15,148 bases of DNA from Gemmatimonadota bacterium (GTDB lineage Bacteria; Gemmatimonadota; Gemmatimonadetes; Gemmatimonadales; GWC2-71-9), in assembly GCA_003220905.1 (NCBI GenBank), contig QHTS01000090.1, positions 1-15,148 of the forward strand. The letters are read 5' to 3'. The notes under the pieces were generated by a model. It did no database searches and had not been told where the DNA came from. It saw nothing but the letters and a program-made list of their open reading frames with translations. Both the position numbers and the translations under genes were made by a program. Positions 1 through 4,911 of this stretch are shown here, in pieces (the stretch's first letter is position 1; each line of letters begins with the position of its first letter).

Positions 1-828
1 GATGTCGGCCACCAGGCCCCACTCGAACCGGGAGATCAGCCGGTCCTCGAGCCCCGGGATCTCTTTCGGTGGCCGATCGGATGTGAGCACGATCTGCTTG
101 TGCCCCTCGAACAAGGCGTTGAACGTGTGGAAGAATTCCTCCTGGGTCATTTCCTTGCCTTCGAGGAAATGCACGTCGTCCACCAGGAAGAGGTCCACGT
201 CGTTGCGGTACCGGCGCCGGAACTCCGACATCGTGCGCGCGTGAATCGATTCGATGACTTCGTTGATGAACTGCTCGGCGCCGAAGTAGTGCACCCGCGT
301 GCCCGGATACTTGGTGAGCACGGCATGGGCGACCGCCTGCATGAGGTGCGTCTTGCCGAGTCCCGTGGCGCCGTAGATGAACAGCGGGTTGTACGTCTTG
401 CCGGGTGCTTCGGCGACCGCGTGCGCGGCGGCGGCGGCGAGCTCGTTCGACTTCCCGATCACGAACGTCTGGAACGTATACCGCTCGTTGAGCGGCGTGG
501 TCGGGACGCCGGCCTTGTCGACGGTGGCCGGCTCGCGTGGCGCCACGAAGAAATCCATCTGCGGCCGCTGCTGGCGGTCCTCCTGCACGCGGAACACGAC
601 CGCCGTGGGCCGCCCGAACACGCGCTCGGCCGCGCGTGCCAGGACGCTGGCGTGCTTCGACTCGTTCCATTCGACGGCGAATTGATCGGGGGCACCGACG
701 ATCAGGCGACCGTCGTCCAGCGCGATCGGCACCGCTGGCTCGAGCCACGTCCGCACCGTGGCGTCGGGGAGTTCGCGCCGCGCCTCGTCGAGGAGTCGCT
801 TCCAAGCTTCTTTAGTAGACTGCTCCAT
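1..828 (-). CDS. dnaA: DnaA, chromosomal replication initiator (5' 276 codons; C-terminus beyond window edge)
   Basis: DnaA is the AAA+ ATPase that binds DnaA boxes at oriC and opens the origin. The visible part starts at ATG 828 (MEQSTKEAW) and has domain I (about residues 1-85, helper and self-interaction), a short linker, and the AAA+ domain. It shows the Walker A motif GATGLGKTH, the Walker B-like LFLVDDVHFL, sensor 1 LTSDRPP, and the box VII region EDRLISRFEWGL. The frame is still open at base 1, so the rest of the AAA+ lid and the DNA-binding domain IV lie outside. There is no strong purine-rich Shine-Dalgarno before the ATG, but the start matches the family N-terminus. The gene is divergent from rpmH, with 127 nt between the rpmH and dnaA starts that carry a DnaA box, so autoregulation is likely. 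Identity is certain from the motifs. Confidence 0.97.
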   Translation of the reverse strand, partial: MEQSTKEAWKRLLDEARRELPDATVRTWLEPAVPIALDDGRLIVGAPDQFAVEWNESKHASVLARAAERVFGRPTAVVFRVQEDRQQRPQMDFFVAPREPATVDKAGVPTTPLNERYTFQTFVIGKSNELAAAAAHAVAEAPGKTYNPLFIYGATGLGKTHLMQAVAHAVLTKYPGTRVHYFGAEQFINEVIESIHARTMSEFRRRYRNDVDLFLVDDVHFLEGKEMTQEEFFHTFNALFEGHKQIVLTSDRPPKEIPGLEDRLISRFEWGLVADI

Positions 829-871
829 CCGCGAATGACTATGGGGTGGGACGTCCAGCAAGGGCGGCCCG

Positions 872-900
872 AAACTACGCGCCGCTTGTGGAAAAGTCAA
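872..900 (-). promoter_or_regulatory. Candidate dnaA promoter
   Basis: On the minus strand TTGACT (900-895, five of six to the -35 consensus) is followed after exactly 17 bp by TAGTTT (877-872, three of six to -10). It points at the dnaA start 44 nt away. The -35 is good and the -10 weak. The DnaA box lies inside the spacer, so bound DnaA could block RNA polymerase. Confidence 0.45.
887..895 (-). promoter_or_regulatory. DnaA box in the dnaA-rpmH intergenic region
   Basis: The minus strand reads TTTTCCACA, which fits the relaxed DnaA-box pattern TTWTNCACA and is one base from the strong box TTATCCACA. It lies between the -35 and -10 of the candidate dnaA promoter. Only one clear box is visible in this gap, so this looks like an autoregulatory site; a full oriC is not evident here and could lie on the far side of dnaA. 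Confidence 0.6.
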
Positions 901-902
901 CC

Positions 903-932
903 TTGACCACCGCGGCGGCGTCGGTGTACGTT
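903..932 (+). promoter_or_regulatory. Weak candidate promoter for the rpmH-rnpA-yidD-yidC-mnmE operon
   Basis: TTGACC (903-908, five of six to -35) is followed by 18 bp and TACGTT (927-932, three of six). The -35 forms one half of the palindrome GTCAACCTTGAC (896-907), whose other half is the -35 of the candidate dnaA promoter. The two promoters would be back to back. The -10 is poor, so confidence is low. Confidence 0.3.
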
Positions 933-944
933 TCCCGGCCTCAC

Positions 945-958
945 GAGAGGAATGTATG
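945..958 (+). promoter_or_regulatory. Shared ribosome binding site with two start codons 4 nt apart (rnpA 952, rpmH 956)
   Basis: The Shine-Dalgarno GAGAGGA (945-951) is followed by ATGTATG: ATG at 952 opens the rnpA frame and ATG at 956 opens rpmH. The spacing from the ribosome binding site is better for the rpmH ATG; the rnpA ATG abuts the site. A single site therefore appears to serve two overlapping frames, so one initiation would compete with the other. Confidence 0.55.
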
Positions 959-1455
959 GGTCCGACGTATCGCCCGCGCAATCGGCGGCGCATCAACAAG
1001 CACGGGTTTCGCGCGCGGATGAAAGACGTGTGGGGTCGCGCCGTCCTGTCCCGCCGGCGGAAGAAGGGGCGCAAGCGCCTCACCGTCCGCCTGCCGTCCA
1101 AACACCGGAGTCACTAACGGGAGAGCGGTTCCCGCGGCGCGTGCGGCTCGCGCGCGGCCCGGAGCTCGCTGCCTGCTGGGAACAGGGTCGCCGCTTGCGC
1201 ACCCCGCATCTCGACCTGGCGTGGCGCCTGAGTCCGCTGGGCCACCCGCGGATGGCGATCGTGGTGCCCCGCTTTCAGTTCACCGCGGTGGCCCGCAACC
1301 GCTTGCGCCGACGCTTGAGAGAGATTCTCAGACGCTACCCCGTCGCCTCGCTCCCCGCCGTCGATCTCGTCGTGCGCGCGAAGCGCGCAGCGTATGCCGC
1401 CCCGTTTGCGCAGCTGCGCGCCGAACTGGCGGCGAGCGTGACACGCCTCACGTGA
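952..1455 (+). CDS. rnpA: RNase P protein subunit (C5), probably with an N-terminal extension that fully overlaps rpmH
   Basis: RnpA binds the RNase P RNA and assists 5' maturation of tRNA precursors. The conserved part begins near residue 60 (ERFPRRVRLARGPELAACW), runs through a GHPRMAIVVPRF strand, and contains the family RNR motif ARNRLRRRLREILRR (R115-N116-R117). The reading frame is open back to ATG 952. Between the rpmH stop and the conserved FPRR there is no ATG, GTG or TTG, so a full-length protein must start inside or before rpmH. ATG 952 gives 167 residues. GTG 1030 is possible. GTG 1141 would lose the FPRR and has only a purine stretch about 15 nt upstream. The first 59 residues are then an alternate-frame reading of rpmH. 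The TGA overlaps the yidD GTG. Function is certain; the start is moderately certain. Confidence 0.9.
   Translation: MYGSDVSPAQSAAHQQARVSRADERRVGSRRPVPPAEEGAQAPHRPPAVQTPESLTGERFPRRVRLARGPELAACWEQGRRLRTPHLDLAWRLSPLGHPRMAIVVPRFQFTAVARNRLRRRLREILRRYPVASLPAVDLVVRAKRAAYAAPFAQLRAELAASVTRLT
956..1117 (+). CDS. rpmH: Large-subunit ribosomal protein bL34
   Basis: This 53-residue, extremely basic protein of the 50S ribosomal subunit begins MGPTYRPRNRRRINKHGF and continues RARM, with the L34 signature (RxxNRRRxxxHGFRxRM) and the basic C-terminal stretch SRRRKKGRKRLTV. The family is typically 44-50 residues; here the extra residues are a short C-terminal tail ending SKHRSH. The start is ATG 956, with GAGAGGA 4 nt upstream. 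The gene is first in the operon and diverges from dnaA, the classic position of rpmH. Unusually, it lies wholly inside the frame that continues as rnpA (+1 relative to it). Identity is very secure. Confidence 0.96.
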   Translation: MGPTYRPRNRRRINKHGFRARMKDVWGRAVLSRRRKKGRKRLTVRLPSKHRSH

Positions 1456-1679
1456 ACCTCCGGCGCTGGCCGCGGCGCGCCGTCATGGCGCTCATTCGTC
1501 TCTACCAGTTGACGCTCGCGCACCTGGTATTCACGCAGTGTCGCTTCGTGCCGTCGTGCTCGCGCTACACCTTCGAAGCGGTGGAGCGCTACGGCGCAGT
1601 CAGAGGTGTGTGGCTCGGCATCAAACGGATCCTGCGCTGCCACCCGCTGCACCCCGGCGGCTACGATCCGGTGCCCTAA
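1452..1679 (+). CDS. yidD: YidD, membrane protein insertion efficiency factor
   Basis: This small (75-residue) inner-membrane-associated protein aids YidC/Sec-dependent insertion. After an amphipathic N-terminal helix (MALIRLYQLTLAHLVF) it carries the family signature CRFVPSCSRYTFEAVERYGA and then the invariant RCHPLHPGGYDPVP at the C-terminus, with the three conserved cysteines. The GTG start at 1452 overlaps the rnpA stop (GTGA), which implies translational coupling. ATG 1485 is an alternative start that would remove 11 residues. The gene lies between rnpA and yidC, its standard place. Identity is very secure. Confidence 0.95.
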   Translation: MNLRRWPRRAVMALIRLYQLTLAHLVFTQCRFVPSCSRYTFEAVERYGAVRGVWLGIKRILRCHPLHPGGYDPVP

Positions 1680-1684
1680 AGGCT

Positions 1685-1708
1685 AGACGCACAGACGCGC
1701 AGACGCGC
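1685..1708 (+). repeat. Octamer tandem repeat AGACGC(A/G)C, three copies, abutting the yidC ribosome binding site
   Basis: Three head-to-tail 8-bp units (AGACGCAC, AGACGCGC, AGACGCGC) fill most of the 38-nt yidD-yidC gap. The next unit degenerates into AGAGGTGA, which is the Shine-Dalgarno for yidC. Confidence 0.75.
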
Positions 1709-1717
1709 AGAGGTGAA

Positions 1718-3394
1718 GTGGAACGACGCGTTATTCTGGCCGTTCTCCTGATGCTCATCGTGGCAGTCTTGCCGAGCATCCTGTTTCCGCCGAAGAAAAC
1801 GGCGGACCGGCGGACGGCCGGACTGACTGATAGCACGACGAAGCTCGCGCCGGCGGCGCCGGAGTCTGCTGCCGCTCCGGCGCGACCGTCCGTCAGTCCG
1901 CCCGTCCGCCCGTCCGCCGGTGCTCCCGCAGACACCGTGTGGGTGACGTCTCCCCTCTATCGACTCGGCTTCACCACGCGTGGCGGCGCCCTGGTGCACG
2001 CGGAGCTGTTGGGCTACCGCTCGTTCGCCCAGGCGGATTCGGGACGCGCCGTCGAACTGGTCCGAGACGGGGTGCCGCTGCTGGTCTATCGGCGCACGGG
2101 GGGTGGCGACACGACGCTCGTGTCCGACTGGACGCTGACGCCCAGCGCGACACGGGTGCAGGTAGGGCGAGAGGGTGCGACCCTCAGCTTCGCCGGTGCG
2201 CGAGACGGCGCGCGGCTCGCGCTCGACTACCGCTTCTCCCCGGCCGAGTACCGGTTCGCCGTGCGCGGGCGGATGGAGGGGTTCGGTCCCGCCGGTGCCA
2301 CGCTGCTGCTCGGGCTGGGGGAGGGGTTGCGATCGGTCGAGGCCGACTCGATGGACGATTTCCGGCACTACGCCGTGGTCACCAAGGCGACGAAGACGCA
2401 GCGCACGGACTTCGGGTCGCTCAAGCCGGGCGAGCGCAAGATCCTGGACGGGCCGTTCGAATGGGCCGGCGTCAAGTCGAAGTATTTCTTCATCGCGGCG
2501 CTCGCCGTGGAGGAGAACCAGCCGCGCTTCGGCGCCGCTATCGTGGAGGGCGGCCCGCGCACGGTGTCGGCCTCCTCGCTCTTCGGCCGCTCGACCGTGG
2601 CGACGCGGACCCCCGTCGCGGTGACGCTGCCCGTGCCCCCCGCGGGCGAGTTTGGGTACGAGGTGTACGTCGGGCCCCTCGAGTATCGGCGCCTGTCGCA
2701 GCTCGGTCACGACCTGGACGATGCCAATCCGTACGGCGGGTTCCTGCAACCCATCATCCAGCCCGTATCGGTGCTGGTCGTGAACATCCTGATCTGGATG
2801 CACGACCGGCTGACGCTCGCCTACGGCTGGGTGCTCATCATCTTCGGCATCCTGGTCCGGCTGCTCTTGTGGCCGCTCAATCAGCGCGCCATGGAGTCGA
2901 GCATCCGGATGCAGGCGGTCGCGCCACTCTTGAAGCAGATCCAGGACCGCTACAAGAACGAGCCCGAGCGGCTGCAGCGCGAGATGATGAAGCTCTACAA
3001 GGAGCACAACGTCAACCCGTTCGGCGGTTGCCTCCCGATGCTCCTGCCGATGCCGGTGCTGTTCGCGCTGTTCTTCGTGTTCGCGAACACCATCGAGTTT
3101 CGCGGCGTGCCGTTCCTCTGGCTTCCTGACCTGTCGCGCGCCGACCCGTACTACATCATCCCGATCGTGATGGGGCTCTCGATGTTCGTGCTCTCGAAGG
3201 TGGGGCAAATCGGGATGCCGCCGAACCCGCAGACGAAGATGATGCTGTACTTCATGCCGGCGTTCATGACGCTCCTGTTCCTGAACTTCGCGTCCGGGTT
3301 GAACCTGTACTACGCGGTCAGCAACATCTTCAGCATCCCGCAACAGTATTTGATCGCTCAGCGGCGCTTGCGGGAGCAGGGACGCAAGACGTAA
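1718..3394 (+). CDS. yidC: YidC/Oxa1 membrane protein insertase
   Basis: YidC inserts and folds inner-membrane proteins alone or with SecYEG. It has 558 residues from GTG 1718, which is preceded by AGAGGTGA and opens the typical N-terminus VERRVILAVLLMLIVAVLP (first membrane helix, residues 5-20). A Pro/Ala/Thr-rich linker (about 25-70) leads to the beta-sandwich periplasmic domain (about 70-345), present only in the diderm type. The conserved insertase core follows: IIQPVSVLVVNILIWMHD, then GILVRLLLWPLN with the groove arginine R381, the cytoplasmic coiled hairpin (QIQDRYKNEPERLQREMMKLYKEHNVNPFGG in outline), the FANTIEFRGVPFLW loop, and NLYYAVSNIFSIPQQ near the end. The frame stays open upstream to 1538, but that part overlaps yidD and is not used. 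The linker DNA contains an inverted repeat. Identity is very secure. Confidence 0.97.
   Translation: MERRVILAVLLMLIVAVLPSILFPPKKTADRRTAGLTDSTTKLAPAAPESAAAPARPSVSPPVRPSAGAPADTVWVTSPLYRLGFTTRGGALVHAELLGYRSFAQADSGRAVELVRDGVPLLVYRRTGGGDTTLVSDWTLTPSATRVQVGREGATLSFAGARDGARLALDYRFSPAEYRFAVRGRMEGFGPAGATLLLGLGEGLRSVEADSMDDFRHYAVVTKATKTQRTDFGSLKPGERKILDGPFEWAGVKSKYFFIAALAVEENQPRFGAAIVEGGPRTVSASSLFGRSTVATRTPVAVTLPVPPAGEFGYEVYVGPLEYRRLSQLGHDLDDANPYGGFLQPIIQPVSVLVVNILIWMHDRLTLAYGWVLIIFGILVRLLLWPLNQRAMESSIRMQAVAPLLKQIQDRYKNEPERLQREMMKLYKEHNVNPFGGCLPMLLPMPVLFALFFVFANTIEFRGVPFLWLPDLSRADPYYIIPIVMGLSMFVLSKVGQIGMPPNPQTKMMLYFMPAFMTLLFLNFASGLNLYYAVSNIFSIPQQYLIAQRRLREQGRKT
1801..1918 (+). repeat. Imperfect inverted repeat (27-nt arms) in the YidC linker coding region
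   Basis: The left arm 1801-1827 and right arm 1892-1918 are reverse complements at 25 of 27 positions, with a 64-nt loop. Both arms are made of GTCCGCC/GTCAGTCC-type heptamer units in opposite orientation. They encode the low-complexity Pro/Ala/Arg linker after the first YidC membrane helix. The arms could form a strong mRNA hairpin. Confidence 0.75.
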
Positions 3395-3395
3395 G

Positions 3396-3423
3396 CGGGA
3401 AAGGGGAAACGGGAAAGGGGAAA
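3396..3423 (+). repeat. Tandem 14-mer (CGGGAAA+GGGGAAA) x2 between yidC and mnmE
   Basis: Two exact 14-bp copies, each made of heptamers CGGGAAA and GGGGAAA, occupy nearly the whole 34-nt gap. The final AAAGG is the only good Shine-Dalgarno for mnmE. The same heptamers recur inside mnmE at 4347-4374. Confidence 0.85.
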
Positions 3424-3428
3424 GGCCC

Positions 3429-4793
3429 GTGTTGTCCGATCCCATAGTCGCCCTCGCGACGCCGCCTGGTCGCTCTGCCATCGCGCTCATCAGGCTCTCG
3501 GGGAAGGGTGCGTTCGATGTCGCGGCGCGCGCCCTGCACCCGTTTCACCCCGACCCGCCTCGCACGGTCCGTCGCGTCCACGTGGTGCATCCCGCGACCG
3601 GCGCGCCGGTGGATGATGCGCTCGCCGCCTGCTTTCGAGGGCCCCGCTCCTACACCGGAGAGGACCTGGTCGAGCTCTCGACGCACGGTGGGCTGCTCGT
3701 CCCCGCGGCGGCGGTCGCGGCGTTCGTGGCCGCGGGCGCGCGACCGGCCCGACCGGGAGAGTTCACGCGTCGGGCGGTGCTGAGCGGTAAGCTCGACCTG
3801 CTGCAGGCCGAGGCGACCGCCGACCTGATCGATGCCGGCTCGCCCGCGCAAGCGCGGCGGGCCCTGCACCAGCTCGACCGAGGACTGTCGACGCGGCTCG
3901 ACGAGCTGCGGGCGGAGCTGCTCGAGGTCGAGGCCCTGATCGCCTACGAGATCGATTTTCCCGACGAGGACGAAGGTCCGGTGGCGCCGGAGCGCGTGGT
4001 GCGCGCGTGGCGGGCGGCGCGCGACCGGATCGCCCGGCTCCTCGACTCGGCCCCCGAGGGAGAGCGGCTGCGGGAAGGCGCGCTGCTGGTGATCGCCGGC
4101 CGCCCCAACGCGGGGAAGTCGTCGCTCTTCAACGCGCTGCTCGGCACCGAGCGCGCCATCGTGACGGAAGTCCCAGGCACCACGCGGGATGCGGTCGAGG
4201 CGCAGGCGGTGCTCGAAGGCTTTCCGTTCCGGCTCGTGGACACCGCGGGGCTGCGGGCGAGCGACGATCGTGTCGAGCGCCTCGGAATCGAGGTGAGCCG
4301 AAAGTATCTCGCGGCGGCGGATCTGGTGCTCTACTGCGAGGACAATCGGGAAACGGGAAAGGGGAAACGGGAAAGGGACGCGCGCGACGAGTTTCTGGCG
4401 CAGGTGAGCGCCCCCGTCGTGTTCGCGCTTACCAAATCCGACTTGGAGCCACCGCCCGACGGTCCGACCGTCCGGCCGTCCATCGCCGTCTCAGCGGTGA
4501 CGGGCGAGGGCCTTGCGGACCTGCGTCGCAAGCTCGCGGAGGTGGCCTACGGCCGCCTGCTCGCGCTGGGCGACGTAGAGCCGGTCGTGACGCGGGCGCG
4601 GCACCGCAGCGCGCTGGAGCGTGCCCTCAGCGAAGTCGAGGCGTTCCACACCGCCCGGGGGAGCGGCGTGGACGCGGCCGCTGCTGCGACGCACCTGCGC
4701 GCGGCGGTGGGGGCGCTCGACGATCTCATCGGCGTGGTCACGCCGGACGACGTGCTCGATCGCGTGTTCGCGAGTTTTTGCGTGGGGAAGTGA
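3429..4793 (+). CDS. mnmE: MnmE (TrmE), tRNA uridine-5-carboxymethylaminomethyl modification GTPase
   Basis: With MnmG, MnmE modifies U34 in the wobble position of tRNAs, using methylene-THF and GTP hydrolysis. The 454-residue length equals the E. coli protein. The N-terminal THF-binding domain begins DPIVALATPPGRSAIALIRLSG in outline and includes the PGEFTRRA motif. The G domain has G1 GRPNAGKSS (224-232), G2 TTRD, G3 DTAG (271-274) and a G4 read as TKSD (335-338) instead of the usual NKxD. The C-terminus ends FASFCVGK, with the conserved catalytic cysteine. The start is GTG 3429, or TTG 3432, since the N-terminus MLSDPIVAL fits the family. Residues 307-316 (RETGKGKRER) are encoded by a dispersed heptamer repeat lying between G3 and G4. 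Identity is very secure. Confidence 0.97.
   Translation: MLSDPIVALATPPGRSAIALIRLSGKGAFDVAARALHPFHPDPPRTVRRVHVVHPATGAPVDDALAACFRGPRSYTGEDLVELSTHGGLLVPAAAVAAFVAAGARPARPGEFTRRAVLSGKLDLLQAEATADLIDAGSPAQARRALHQLDRGLSTRLDELRAELLEVEALIAYEIDFPDEDEGPVAPERVVRAWRAARDRIARLLDSAPEGERLREGALLVIAGRPNAGKSSLFNALLGTERAIVTEVPGTTRDAVEAQAVLEGFPFRLVDTAGLRASDDRVERLGIEVSRKYLAAADLVLYCEDNRETGKGKRERDARDEFLAQVSAPVVFALTKSDLEPPPDGPTVRPSIAVSAVTGEGLADLRRKLAEVAYGRLLALGDVEPVVTRARHRSALERALSEVEAFHTARGSGVDAAAAATHLRAAVGALDDLIGVVTPDDVLDRVFASFCVGK
4347..4374 (+). repeat. Heptamer repeat (C/G)GGGAAA x4 inside the mnmE GTPase domain
   Basis: Four contiguous 7-bp units (CGGGAAA twice, GGGGAAA, CGGGAAA) include an exact copy of the 14-mer found upstream of mnmE. 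They lie in the variable loop between the G3 and G4 motifs and read in frame as RETGKGKRE. Confidence 0.85.
4458..4481 (+). repeat. GTCC-type GC-rich repeat copy inside mnmE
   Basis: This stretch contains GTCCGACCGTCCGGCCGTCC, sharing CGACCGTCCG with the right arm and, in inverted orientation, GTCCGGCCGTCC with the left arm of the yidC inverted repeat. It encodes DGPTVRPS just after the G4 motif. Confidence 0.55.
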
Positions 4794-4816
4794 CTCGCTG
4801 GGAGCTTGACGCGGTC

Positions 4817-4844
4817 CTGACATTTTGCGCCAACCGGTTGTCAG
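4817..4844. other. Nested palindromes in the mnmE-S8 protease gap (possible operator or hairpin)
   Basis: In the 118-nt gap 4794-4911, CTGACA (4817-4822) and TGTCAG (4839-4844) form perfect 6-bp arms. CAACCGGTTG (4831-4840) is a perfect 10-bp palindrome overlapping the right arm. There is no following T-run, so it does not look like an intrinsic terminator. No convincing -35/-10 pair was seen in the rest of the gap. Confidence 0.3.
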
Positions 4845-4911
4845 AAGGCCTGCTTGCTGACCCACCTAATCGGCGCCATGTTTTCCCTCCCCCGTTGCCG
4901 CGAGGCGCCCC

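Noticed and set aside
829..951. A full replication origin between dnaA and rpmH
   Set aside because: Only one good DnaA box and no AT-rich unwinding stretch are visible in this short GC-rich gap.
1676..3490. Long minus-strand open frame of about 600 codons opposite yidC
   Set aside because: It is antisense to a certain gene, has a His/Arg/Glu-rich composition typical of a GC-rich shadow frame, and shows no recognisable domain.
3396..4374. GGGAAA heptamer arrays considered as a CRISPR or integration site
   Set aside because: Units are contiguous 7-mers without unique spacers, there are no cas genes, and no flanking target duplication or integrase is seen.
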